Origin: Diploscapter coronatus
Lineage: Eukaryota; Nematoda; Chromadorea; Rhabditida; Rhabditidae
NCBI GenBank assembly: GCA_964036155.1
Contig: OZ038423.1
Location: 23,575,249-23,639,248, forward strand
Reading direction: 5' to 3'
Length of the DNA stretch: 64,000 nucleotides
This document shows, piece after piece, positions 1-11,908 of the stretch; within the stretch, counting starts at the first letter, position 1; every line of letters starts with the position of its first letter. Below the pieces are notes generated by a model, which made no database searches, had not been told where the DNA came from, and was given only the letters and a program-made list of their open reading frames with translations. The translations under genes and the position numbers were made by a program.

Positions 1-50
1 GAAATGCAAAAATTTTAAAGCTTTATCATTAAATTATTTTTTAATTCCAG

Positions 51-526
51 GAAAATTCGACCTGATCATCGCGGACCCTCCATTTCTGTCGGACGAATGC
101 GTTGTAAAAGTCGCGCAGACGATTCGACTCCTCGGGAAACAACAAGTCAAGATCATCTTCTGCACCGGGGCTATTATGGAGCAAATTGTATGTTGGGTAG
201 ATTTTTTTTAGTAATTTTACATTTTGACCTACTACTGCCGCACTACCCTCCGCTTTTCAATTAATAAATTTATGTTCTCTCTGAAACATACTTGAAAAAT
301 CGCAGAGAATTTGTAATTTTTATATCTTATCAAGAGTATTATCTCGAAGAAATTTGTATGAATTATTTTAGGGTTTTCGTGAAACATGGGACATTAAACA
401 AACTTACAATTTCAGATCGGTCGGCTTTTGAACTGTCGCCGCATCGGGTTCGTTCCGGGTCACGCAAATAAATTGCAAAACGATTTCGCCTGTTTCACAA
501 ATTACAGTGCCCTCACTTTGAAATGA
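51..526 (+). CDS. EEF1AKMT1: eEF1A lysine methyltransferase 1 (N6AMT2/EFM5 family), 3' part
   Basis: Two exons, 51-187 and 416-526 (stop 524-526), are the C-terminal 81 or so codons; the 5' part lies off the left edge. The first exon encodes F-D-L-I-I-A-D-P-P-F-L, the DPPF catalytic motif of N6/lysine class I SAM methyltransferases. It continues through a predicted strand-helix-strand (IIFCTG) to a second exon ending HANKLQNDFACFTNYS, which matches the conserved C-terminus of the EFM5/N6AMT2 family that methylates a lysine on translation elongation factor eEF1A in the cytosol. The intron 188-415 has GT-AG ends and joins in phase 0. A polyA signal lies at 636-641. I recognise the family with good confidence; the substrate is taken from family knowledge and is not visible in this fragment. 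Confidence 0.85.
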
Positions 527-635
527 ATCTCTAAACGGTGTTTTGAAAACCGTAAGGCAATGACAAAGATTTTGGGAGAATATTTTTTCTCAAAATATTC
601 GGTCGTGTCTCGCGGTTTACAAATTTTCGTTTCAA

Positions 636-641
636 AATAAA
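636..641 (+). terminator. PolyA signal of the methyltransferase gene
   Basis: AATAAA lies 110 bases after the stop codon at 526, followed by a T-rich stretch. It fits the short 3' UTRs of nematode genes. Confidence 0.6.
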
Positions 642-1888
642 ATGTTTTTCAGTGTTTTCAAATAAAAATTTCTCAACTCTTATCATCTAAATTTCAAATT
701 TTCACAATTCAAAGAGTTTCCAAACTCAAAAACTATCTTTTCACGTTGTTGCTTTCGTTCGTAAATATTATTGATTTTTGTTCAGTTTTTATATCACCCG
801 TTTTAGGGTCTATTTTTTATAGGATTCCAAATTTCGTAAATATTGTTCGCGACTTTTAATGTTCAAAGATGAGCTTGTGGTCATTGGCGAAGTAATGTTT
901 ATCTGTTAGAGAAGTAAAGAAATCGAGAAATATAACGAATTTCCCAGAGCGCAGAGAAAACGTCTCTGCACTTTGCAAAAGGTGGTCTTTCGTGTCTGCC
1001 GCCCTCCTAATATAACACTATTTCTCTTTTCACTCGAGCCTTTCTTTCCTCTCCTCGCTTTCAGTGGTATTTCTCCGCTTGCTATTTGTGTTTTTCATAT
1101 TTTTCACAAAGGAATGCGTCTTAATTGATCGAAACCCGATTGGGAGTCGTAGCGACTTAACGCCATAATTTGCATTAATCACGTTGGATAAAATTTTTTA
1201 TCGATTTTTTCGTTACGTCATTACGTCACGCTTTTTTCTATTTTTATTTTGGAAATTGATTTTCGCAGGGTGATCTCGGAAACTTATAGCAACCGGTTTT
1301 CCGAACATTCTTGGTTCCGGATTTGGAAGTTATTTTAGAAATCGGATATAAGGGGGTTTCGAGACTATTCGGAAAAATTCATTTGTTTTCGAAGGCAAAG
1401 CAAAGGAGTTTTCCCAAAGATCAGCATCAAATCACGGTTTCAGGAAATGATCTTTTGATTTCGTTTTGAATCCCTTGAACTCGTATTGATTTTTTGACTC
1501 GTCATGTTTTCTTTCATGTTTCGATAATAACCCTAATTATCGCTAATTGCAGGGCAATTATGTAACACTTGACTGATTGTCATCGTCTTTTAGCGTTTTA
1601 TCGATTTTTCCGATAATTAGCCCAATTATCGCTAATTGCAGGGTAATCAACGCTCTCGAATCAAATCGTTGCACGCGGCCGACAGCGCAAACACACAAAT
1701 GTAAAAAGGTAAATTAGCGCTAATTTCCCAATTAAGTACTTAACTAAATAGTTCAACCGAGAATTCTTGCGTCACCGTCTCTAAAACCTCACAAATTGGT
1801 ATTATTTTGAAACTTATTTCACGAATTTTCAGAATGTTACAGAAGATGCAGAAAACTAATCTTTCAAACAAAAAATGAATGTTTTCAG
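642..1888. other. Intergenic / promoter region before the Roquin gene
   Basis: No convincing coding exon is seen. It contains a short hairpin near 953-980 (GCAGAG/CTCTGC arms), a CT-rich tract around 1020-1080, an imperfect direct repeat (1522-1648, listed separately), and an acceptor-like TTTTCAG ending at 1888 that may be the trans-splice site of the next gene. CT-rich tracts also precede the DCLK and SSL-1 genes in this window. Confidence 0.5.
1522..1648 (+). repeat. Direct repeat pair rich in AATTATCGCTAATTGCAGGG
   Basis: Two copies of a roughly 38-bp unit, at 1522-1560 and 1611-1648, share CGATAAT, then CTAATTATCGCTAATTGCAG or CAATTATCGCTAATTGCAG, then GG and AAT. They lie about 90 bases apart in the region upstream of the Roquin gene. 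The unit contains small palindromes (AATTA, CGATAAT/ATTATCG). It could be a regulatory repeat or a mobile-element remnant. Confidence 0.6.
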
Positions 1889-2012
1889 CTCGTTCTGCTC
1901 TACTGTTTGTGTGCTCGAACTTGTTCAAGACGCTTTTCGTCGCTTTGATCTGAATACCGTGTATTCCCCTTTCATTCAACCAGCCACCTGCGTAAACTCC
2001 ACTCCAATCAGA

Positions 2013-5000
2013 ATGGCCCCTTCTGGACAGGCTACGAGTTGGGCTGATGTGCTCTGTTGCGTCAGGTGTAATCAGGTACGCACTTATGGATTACTGTAGA
2101 TTTAGTTGATTTTTAAAATTTGTTTAAACTTTTCGCCTTAAAAAAAATATTTAAAATCTCGGGAAAACGGTAAAATAAATAAGGAAAAGTATATTTTTAA
2201 ATGTGTTTGGGCGATAAAATTTATATATCTTCTTGTGCAATATTAGTAAAAAAGTATGTTAGTTTTATTAGTTTTAGAACGAAAAGAAATTACAGTACAT
2301 ATCCTTTATTTTTCTCAAAGATTACGATATCTTTAGCTGTTCTCTCGCAAGCGGCTTCCGGCGAATCTGGTGTGCAGCCATGTGATCTGCAAGAACTGCG
2401 TCGCTGACTGGCAACCCAAGAAGTGCCCCATCGATGAGGTGAAATTAAAAATATATAAATTTCAGAAAACTATGACAAACTTTCTAGTGTCCTTAAAATT
2501 GACTTTTCCATGCTTTTGAGTCGATTTAAAAGATAAGAAGAATATGAACTTTATGAAAATTTAAAAATGAGTTATAAAAGCCTTGATTCGATAGGTACAA
2601 TGCAATTGCCTTAAAAATCATGTTTCAAAGAGATTTGATAAAAGAATGCATCTTCTTGTTGATAAGTGAACGTAAGTATACTTTATAAATATCAAAATTT
2701 CCCTTTCTACTTCAAATAAATTTCATAAAAATTTGATAAACCTAGAAATAAGAGGAATTGCAAAGTATGAAACTGATTCCGAAACTCAAAAAATCGAGAA
2801 AATAATATTATTTCAGACGGAACCGACCCTGGACCCGCAAAAGTACCCAGTCAATTCGGCTCTGCTCCACATTATCGACAACGACTACAATGAAGACGAG
2901 CTCATCAAGGCCGACATTGGAAATGCAGAAGAGGTTGACAACTTGATTTTATTCATTTTCTTGGAAATTTGAACTTTTCTAACTAACATTTTGGTCTTTT
3001 CTTCTTTATAATTTGGTTCTTCTCTTATGTTGAGGGAACAACTTGACAATTTCTTACAGTATGTTTCATGATTTGTTCAAAAGCGCTTATGAAAGTTTGC
3101 TACTCACTTGATGGATCTTGTTAGCTCATACCAATTTCAGTGAAAACGTTTAAACAATGACTTTTCAGAAAACCCTGTCCCAAATCGAGTCTGACTTGCG
3201 TTATCTCTCTGGCTATCTGCATCAGACCGAATCGGAGAGAGGAGGATCGGTTTATAGCGAGGTAAAAATTGGGGAAAACATGTTCACTGTAAACCTCAAT
3301 CGATATTTATTACGAGGCTTCATCTTTCGAATTTAATGAAATTTAGTAAGCTAAGAATAATAAATTCAGCAACTCTCTCGACCCCTTCAACTGAAACTCG
3401 TCTCGCTGCTCTGCTACCAACTTCTGGAAGAGGATGGCAGGTCGAAAGCACTCAAAACCTGCAGAACCATGGCCGAGAGGATCACGTCGGAGGTTAGGTT
3501 TTTGATAAACAATTTTTAAATTAGGTATTTTGACGAGCAAATACAACTTTTTAATAGTAAAAAAGAATCAAGACTTTTAGAAGAAAGAAAATGCAAAAAT
3601 TATAAGTTTTAGGTACTCAACACGCACCAGAGCTCATCCCACGTGAGCACCCACTTGTGGACGGCCGTCAGAGCGAGGGGATGTCAGTTTTTGGGACCCG
3701 GTAATTTTTTGAAATTTCTTTTTAGAAAAGGTTCAAGATAAATAGGCGAAAAGCGGCTCGAGTAGTTTTTCTAAAATTTTTATTCTTGAATGAAGAAATC
3801 TGAAAATAAACCCCAGGCAGAAATGTGTTTGTCTAGGAAATTTCCATCTTAGAGAAATATTTTTAAAAAATTGCAGCAATGCAAGAAGACGTGCTGAAAT
3901 TGATCCTGCTGACACTTGAAAAGGGCGCCCTGATCGCGAGAAAGACTCTCGTGATGTACGTTGTCTCGATGCTTTCAGAAGACTATCCTCAGGTAGGTTT
4001 CAAAAGTTTACCTACTTCCCTTTTTGCTAAAATTATGTGGGCGAAACGTTAGTAAACTTTCTAGTTTAGTTGTATGGGAGCTTTTTAAAATTACTTTGGT
4101 TAGTAAAATTCTTCATTTTTCAAGTAAAAATATCCTAAATCGGTTTCAGCAAAATGAGAGGCTTATCAGAATGTCCTCTGTTGATATTATATAATCCTAC
4201 TTAATCAAGGATAATTTAATAAGTCTCGAATTTAAACCAGGGAATTAGCATAAAGTATTAAACTCAGGTCTCGAAAACGTGCGTAGGTCATGTAGTGCAG
4301 CTTCTGTATCGCGCTTCCTGCTTCAACGTCATCAAAAGGGAAGGCGAATCGTCGCTGATGCAATTGAAGGAGGAATTTCGTAATTATGAGGCACTCAGGA
4401 AGGAACACGACGCACAAATCGTGCAGGTAAGTGATTAGGAAATTCGAATGCGAAAATCGTCATAAGAACACATGGATAACTTCGGAGGGATTTTTCTTTT
4501 AATTACAAAGCTTTATTTATTTTACTCAAGAGCGGAGAACAAGTAGTTCAATCTGAAATTCAATTGTAGCAAAATTGAAACGTATCTTATTTTTCTTCGA
4601 AAAACAACTTTTCAGATGGCCCTGGAAGCCGGTCTCCGAATTACGCCCGATCAGTGGTCTGCCTTGCTCTATGGAGATCAAGATCACCGCTCACATATGC
4701 AGTCCATTATCGGTATTTTCTTTAGTCTTATTCATGACATTACAGCATCCTGTTTTTTCATTTTTATGAGAAGAGATTCTAAAGGTTACTGCAGCTTTTT
4801 ATAGTCTTGAGGGGATTCGTCGTTTTTTTTTTACAAGAATACAGAATTCTTTCAGACAAGCTGCAATCTCCCAACTCCTACTCGCAAGGCCTGGAGGAGC
4901 TGACGGTGATGGCCGAATCGAATCCGACTATCAACGAAATGCTGCCTTTCCTCGATTTGTTTCAATCAGTCAATCCCAGTCAGCTGGGTAAGAAACTTGG

Positions 5001-8000
5001 TCATTTTTGAAGAGTTGTAATTATTTATTGATTTAAAAATATATATATTGGATTCTTTTCCAGAATCAGTTGCCTGGGACCGATTCGCCGAGTGTCTGAG
5101 TGCATTGAAAAGTCTGATCGACCTCCAAGTCAAGATCTTGTCGAGAAGGTAAATTCTTATTTTTTTATTATTTGGAAATAATGTGTCTTTGACAAAAAAC
5201 TATTTGATTTCTTTTTCGTTACTTTAAAATTTTCAGAAATGAAGTCCGGGTTCGTGAGAATACGAACGAAGGCATGAAGAGAAATGGCTTCAGAAAACTG
5301 GACGGACCCGCTCAGAACCGATACAAAACCAAAATATGCAGGTGAACACTTGGAATTTATAAATTTCGAAGTGTTCTTTGACAAGAGACTCATTAATTTG
5401 TGGAAGTAGCGGAGAGCTCTGAAGATATTAGTTTCTTGAAACATAACATAGACTTTGAACTCGAAATGTTCATAATTATGCACGTCAATTAGGAACTACT
5501 AAAATCATAGAACTGATATTCTAAAAATTCAATATTCTCTGAAACCTAGAAAATTAATTAATTTTTTCAGGGAGGTTTCTCTCGGCCAACATTGTCCTAG
5601 AGGTGATCGCTGTACGTACGCTCACTCGGTTGGGGAGTTACGATACGACCCTCAGCAGATGCAACAACCCCAAATGAGCGGACCCCTGGGATACACCATC
5701 ATGCCGTCGTATAGAAAGGTTGGTTGTTATCTGGAAGTTGTTTTTCTCGATGAATAAATGGTAGACTCAATAAAATAGCAAATGTCACCAAAATGTATGA
5801 ATATTTTGAAACTTATTTAGAAAAATTTAGCGTATCAATTTTGGTATAAAATGCCTATTATTTGATCAAATTGGGAGAATTTATAAAAATCATAGGAGAA
5901 AACTAATTAGCCAGCCAATTTTTCTATATCTTAAAGTTTTGAAACTTATCCAAAATATGCTCAGCCTATTTGCACTTTATACGGCGTCAATTTCAAGACT
6001 ATTCCTCTACATTTTGCAAAGAGATCAACGAATTTTTGAGGTATTCGAGGAAGAATGCTTGATTGTTTCAGGCAATTCCCCACCAACCCCTGATGGGAAC
6101 ACCTCGAGGCCCGAGGATGGTCCAACCCCGAGGCCCCATGCCAATGATGATGCAGATGCCACCGCCCCCTCAGCACCAGATGATGGGTCCGCCTCCGCAA
6201 GGACCACCCCAAATCCCCACTAATCCGGCTGTGGCTTATGGTAGAGCGAAATTTAGTCTTCCTCGCTTCTTCCTTGAAGCTTTCTCTCTTGGCATACCGA
6301 AGCTACTAACACAATTAGCTCGTGATGATTTGTAAACTTTGTGAAATTTCCTTGAAACATATTTAAAATTTCTACAAACTTGGAGGGAAAGCTTTCTATT
6401 ATCTTGATCTTTATCGCTGATAATTTCCACAATCTATTGATTTAGTCAAGTCATGTCATATATAATATAACCTTGCGTTATTTATGAAACTTACGGAAGA
6501 TTTTTTAAAATTTATAAATTTTAGCGATGAACGGTGGATCAGAAATGTCGACCCCACCCATGCAGCAGCCTTCAAATACCACGCTGATCACCGCGGGGAC
6601 GACTCCGATTCCAAAGTAGGTTTCATAAATGACTAATGGCAGTATAAAGAGCTGGCCTGGATGAAAACGTTGGAAGAAAAGTCAAATTCCGAGTTAAGAA
6701 TATCATTTTAGTGTCCTTCCACCCGTTCAGCCGATGGTCCTGGCGCCCAACCAGCCGCTCACCGCTTCATCGATCGTCGGCCAGTCACCAATGCCTCCCG
6801 CACCAAATCAGGGTGGGAAATTTCACCTTCTTTTAAAAATAACTATGCTAGGCCTTTCTGAAAAGTCAACGAGTTTTAGGATAAATTATAGATAAAAATG
6901 AAAAAGCTTAAAACTTTGTTAGAGCTTTCCATTTGGAATATTGATTTTTTGTGATTTTAAAAATTAAATTATTTCCTGCAGTCATCATGCACTCCCCGCC
7001 AACTCAGATGGCTCCGCCTCCAGGCGCTATGGTCATGGTGGGTTTTATTTTCGAATTTATAGGTTCCAGAAATCGATATGATAAAATAATTTAGCACCTT
7101 TATTGGTAGTTTGAAGTGATAGCAGGAATAAAAACATGAATTTTCTCTAGGTTTTCTTTCCAAAGTATAATTTGTATTAGCTTACTGGATTTATACGTTA
7201 CACAGATGAATTATACTAGTGGAATTTTCGACCATAAACAATGGATTAGTGGATAGAAAACGCATAATCTTCGTGAAAATAAAACAAATTCAGATGCCAC
7301 CTCCACCCGCCCCGATGGGTACGATCGTCACCCCTCAAGGCATCTGGTCGGCTCCGCAGCCTCCGCCCGGAACCGCACAAGGACCACCTTTGATTGCCAC
7401 ACCTGGGCCTGCTCAGTACTGGGTGCAAGCGTGAGTTTCTAAGTCAACTTTGTTTGCAAACTTGGAATTTTCTTCTTGTTTAAGAAAAGCCATTTTAAAA
7501 TTTGTTCAAATCTTTATTTTTTATTCAGGATCTGATAAGGAAACATTGGTTTTACTTCTTCTCTGTAGAATTTATTAAAAGCTTGAAACATTCAAAAAAT
7601 ACTTTGGGATAGAGAAATTGTAAAAAGTCGAAATGTTCAGACCCCGTTCCTACAACCCGCTGGTGGACGGACCGATGACGAACGCGGACTGGCAGCAACT
7701 CAAACAGCAGGAGAAAGTCGAAGCAGACACCGAGCAATTGCTGCTCAAAAGGAGCGAAATCATCAAGTATGGGAGATTTTTTATCCTTCGACAATTTTTT
7801 GAGAAAGGGCGAAATTATCAAAGTAGGGATCTTGCTACCTTTCCCTTTGATTACTTTAAAGGTTTCATAAACATACGGCTTTTAAGAATAGAATTTGTTA
7901 GATTTCGGTGAAACATACAGAAAATATTATACCCTGACAATAAGTTAGCAAATTGGGAGTTCTGGAACATTAAACAAGCTGCAACGAAATAGAATTTGTC

Positions 8001-10509
8001 GAAAACTACAATATTATTTTGAATTTTTACAACAAAAGAAAAATAAGTTGGCACTAATGACTGAATTTTCGAATATTCATTTCCGATTCTTTGAAACATG
8101 GAAAACAAACTTAATTTAAAATGTTTGTTTATTTCAGCCGCCTCGCGCCTCTGGCGATCGCTGACGATGAAGATGACGATGGAGTGGGGCACGTTTCGTA
8201 TACGGTAATTAAGAGTTTTAGAATCCAGATAAAAAGAACTAAACAAAACCATAACCTGACAATGACAATGATCTGTAAATACAATGAAATAGTAAAATGT
8301 GTTTCAATAATTTAAAAAATCTTGAAGATTCATATATTATGCTGAGATTTTCCAAGTTTGGCTCAAAAATCGGATAGTCAATCTTTTTATTTTTAAAAAA
8401 TAAAATGAACGTAGAGTATTCTTTTAGTTTTGAAAAAATCAGATAAGGTAAAAATTAAGATTTTAGTACATTTTGCAAAAGTGTGTCATTGTAGGGTGAG
8501 TGTTTTGTTGAGTCCTCTCAAAATCAGGTAGCCTCTTCTGTGCTCGAGGACCGATTCGACTACCATCATCCGATCATGCTCATGGCAGGACCCGGGCCGA
8601 CTCAACCCATCGAACTTCCGGCCATCCCAGCGAGCTTTGCCACAACTGTCTCACTTCCTCCAGCACCCACTGAAGAAACTATGTAAGTTGGTCAAATTTC
8701 ACATAGAAATAAGTCAGTATCTACTGAAGTCTAGACGAGTTTTTATGATGTTTTGAAGCATAGAAAAATCAACTTCTGAAAAATTGTGACAAAAAAACTT
8801 ATTTTCCAAAAGGAGATCAATTACATGACGTCATTGGCAAGACGTTTTTTTCAATTTGATAGATTCCTGAAACAGCTAATTTTTTGTAAATTCATTGAAA
8901 GAATTTAAGGAACCTGATTGGAGAAAACATCGCAGCGATGTCTTCTGCGGGAAATCGTCCTCGAACGGGCTCGAATCCGACCACATCGTCCAATCTGATG
9001 AGTGTCGAGACGGTCACTTCTGCTACCGTTCAGGTAAAATATTGATACATTGTCTAATTTCTGAAATTATGATGAAGTTTTGAACAAAAACTAAAATACC
9101 GTGGGCATTTTAGGCCAAATGTTGCTCTTTTCATAGGGTAAGAGAGATTAGATTTCGATTTCAGTCCGACTGCTCATCCATGACCGTCAAGGACGTCCTC
9201 AGCCAACCGCTCCCCACTCCAGTCATTCAGATGACTGCAGGTATGGCATTTTGAACAAATATGGAAACGATCAAATTCGATAGGTTTCAAAGAAACGTTA
9301 TAAAGTGAATACTAATCCAGGTTCTAATAGAATATCAAGCACCTCTTTCCATTTCACAAGAATTGTAAAGGAGCGATTTGAAAGAAATCTAATGGGATGT
9401 TATCGTAGAAATTTTGATGCGAAATTGTTGATTTGCGAGAAACTTTGAATTTGAGCGCACGTGGTGACGATGCCAGTAATGATAGTACCTACGATGGCCG
9501 GCGCTCCGATCGGTGCCCCAATGGACTGCGCGACTGTGACTTATTCGAGTAAGTTTCAGAAAAAGATATACTCCCAAAACTCGCCGCGCACTTATTGGGC
9601 TTATATCGTCAACTAGTTTGTTTTATAAGATTTGAAATACTCCATCACTATTTCAAGATTTCATTATTTTCAATGTAAACTCGCCTATTCGTTAGGTACG
9701 ACTTCGAATTTTTTTTAGATGTAAAGGATTGTATATGTTTCGAGGAATCCTTAATTTTAACTAAATGTTTCAGAGAAAGAAATATGCTAATTTTCAGACG
9801 AATTGATGGGCGGGCCCCCAGTTGCGACGGTTGTTCCCCCAGTGATCCGACCTATTCCCGTCCTTTCCGCAACACACCCACAGGTACTGTGCTCATAAAA
9901 TATTGAATCTGAAGTATAAGCCTTAGTCTGATTTCGACATGTTTGGAAATTGTAGAATTTGTGGCTATTTCGAATTAAGTCGGACTTTTTTTTACTAATT
10001 ATTGATTACAGGACATGGTCTCCACCACACTCGACAAAATCGTCGATGTCAAGGAGAGAATCAGCGAGGCTGAGGGTACGAGCATTTTTAAATAAAAATT
10101 CATCCCTTTTCTTGCCTTACAAATTTTCAACCTTTAAAAGCCTAAAAAATAATTTTAAAAAAGTTAGAAATTTCCAGAATCTCAAGCCCCGTCGGTGGTG
10201 AGCGAGCAGTTGAGGGTGGAGCTGAGAATTGCAGAAAGGGAAATCGAACAACTCGATCCGCGCACGCAGGCTAGCTGCCTATTGAGGTTGGTTTCAAAAT
10301 TGGGCTTTAAAAATTTAGGATTTATTTCACATTGGAGTGCTCTTCTTAGCTATTTAAACAAATTTCCTCAAAATAAGGAGTATTGCATCTTTCAAAAATA
10401 GGTTTTAAACATTACTAGCTAGATTAGCAAATTTAAGTGACGAAATTCGGTTTTCAGGGAACTCGAGCACGTCGACCGCGAGCTCCAGAACTTGCACGCG
10501 ATGTCCTAA
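2013..10509 (+). CDS. rle-1: Roquin-type RING/ROQ/CCCH RNA-binding regulator (RLE-1/RC3H1 orthologue)
   Basis: The 28-exon model gives 977 residues. Exons: 2013-2075, 2337-2438, 2817-2933, 3169-3261, 3370-3492, 3613-3700, 3877-3992, 4268-4426, 4616-4712, 4856-4987, 5064-5148, 5237-5341, 5571-5718, 6072-6240, 6525-6615, 6712-6812, 6982-7037, 7294-7430, 7641-7766, 8138-8204, 8528-8682, 8910-9033, 9165-9240, 9456-9548, 9798-9883, 10012-10075, 10178-10286, 10458-10509. Order: N-terminal RING (C16, C19, C34, H36, C39, C42, C51, with Asp54 as the last ligand, the Roquin signature); ROQ/HEPN region with [14 protein letters not shown] and [19 protein letters not shown] (about 160-330); CCCH finger C426-x8-C435-x5-C441-x3-H445; a Met/Pro/Gln-rich low-complexity region (about 450-640); an acidic patch; and a C-terminal coiled coil. 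The family binds stem-loops in mRNA 3' UTRs, recruits decay and deadenylation factors, and has RING E3 activity (C. elegans RLE-1 targets DAF-16, from literature knowledge). The start was chosen as the first ATG after the acceptor at 1888; an in-frame ATG at 1875 is less likely. Acceptors at 8909 (TTTAAG) and 9455 (TTTGAG) are unusual. Confidence 0.93.
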
Positions 10510-11249
10510 GTCGGCTAATCCACTACCACTGCACCACGACAACGAAGGCACTGGGCATTTGGAATGTTGGGTCTACGCTTTTGCAGCAATTTGGAAAGGT
10601 AGTCCGGCAATGATGAAATAGCCTATGAAGTTGTATAGGGAAAATGGATAAGTTACCTTTTCTTTTATCCGTACTATCTCATACGCTATTCCACCACTAC
10701 TGTTACTATTTTTCCAATTTGTTCGATTTTACTCGTCTTCTCTGAAAATCTTGAAAATCAAATTGTGATTTTGGTTCTTGCTCAAGAAAATCGCATGAAA
10801 TTCTAATTTTCAAAAAAACTCTTTTGCGAAAATTCAAACTCCCAGATGATTTTCCTAGCACTGAACTACCCTCTTTCCTCTCAAAATTTGCAGAGTCAAT
10901 TCGTTTTAGAATTGACCTATTGGTATCTGAACATGGTAGCCAAATGGCACAATTTTGGTTACGATAGGCAGGTACCATTTTTAGGAGTTCATTTCATAGT
11001 CTTGGGTCAAATTCTATCGTATTTTTAAAGGATAATTACAAAATCATGTCTATGAGCATTACCAACTTCATTCGTTCATCGTTCATTATCGTCATTCGTT
11101 TTTCATCATCACTTCTTAAAAATATAATAATTTCAAGTAGGGCAACAATATCGATAGGAGCGTTGTATCAACGACTTCTGGACTCTTATGGTTAGGCGAC
11201 GAGAATAAGTTTTAACTAGAGATGACATATGATTTATCAGTAATTTTTA

Positions 11250-11306
11250 GGTCCTGAATTTGATACCAAGTACCAGTTTTGGTAATTTGGTACCAAATTT
11301 AGGGCC
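11250..11306. repeat. Imperfect inverted repeat (hairpin)
   Basis: The left arm GGTCCTGAATTTGATACCAA pairs with the complement of the right arm TTTGGTACCAAATTTAGGGCC with a few mismatches. Together they form a roughly 57-bp near-palindrome. It could fold as RNA or be a relic MITE. Confidence 0.6.
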
Positions 11307-11579
11307 TTAGCTACTTCCTAAAACAGTAGTCAAAATTCTCGACGGTACGAGTTTTTTTCGTGATTTACTTGGATTACGATAATTTTAAAATAGTGAATCA
11401 CGGAAAAACTCGAAAATTTTTCTCGGTATTTCTTCAAACATGTAGTTTTCAATCTGTCTTCTTTATTTATACCGTGTTTTTGTTGAGTTTTATCGTGATT
11501 TTCTTTGATGATTTGGTGAAGATTTTTGGATTTTAAAGATCTTTTTGACTCCAACAACATTCTAACATTTTTATCGGCG

Positions 11580-11697
11580 TTTTCGAAACAAAGTCGACGT
11601 CAGATGTCAAAGTTTGTTATCGAAATTTCTTATTAAGAAATATTTTTAATCAGAACTTCGACAACAAACTCATCCGACGTCGGAGTTTCTAAAAGCA
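11580..11697. repeat. Long imperfect inverted repeat, about 118 bp
   Basis: The left arm (11580-11628) reads TTTCGAAAC, then GTCGACGTCAGATGTC, then AAAGTTTGTTATCGAA. The right arm (11656-11697) is its approximate reverse complement, with TTCGACAACAAACTC, then ATCCGACGTCGGAGTTTCTAAAA. The loop is about 25 bp of AT-rich sequence. No target duplication was identified. Confidence 0.6.
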
Positions 11698-11908
11698 TCG
11701 ACAAAGATGTCGGGGTTTAAAAGCTCTAAAATTTGACACCTTCTGGCAAAATGTTTCCTCATATTGAGTGCAATGGATTGTTTTCTCGGTTGAATGAAGA
11801 ATTGATGTGAAGTTTCCAGAAAAATCGAAAATTTGGTTTGAAAACCATGAAATTTCTTGGAGTTTTAGGGGATTTTTCAAATTATTCTATCTTTTAGAAG
11901 GTACAGAG

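Larger units (their letters stand above)
10510..11908. other. Intergenic region with hairpins
   Basis: This contains the 3' UTR of the Roquin gene and the upstream region of the TFPT-like gene. No coding exon was found. Two imperfect inverted repeats (11250-11306 and 11580-11697) are listed separately. Possible trans-splice acceptors for the next gene end at 11897 (CTTTTAG) and 11906 (GTACAG). Confidence 0.5.

Noticed and set aside
1080..1200. Possible tRNA or small RNA in the first intergenic region
   Set aside because: No cloverleaf with acceptor stem and T-loop GTTCGANNC could be found there or in the other intergenic regions by eye.
1875..2012. Upstream in-frame ATG for the Roquin gene
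   Set aside because: A strong TTTTCAG ends at 1888, after this ATG, so a trans-spliced mRNA would start downstream; the added residues show no conservation with Roquin N-termini.
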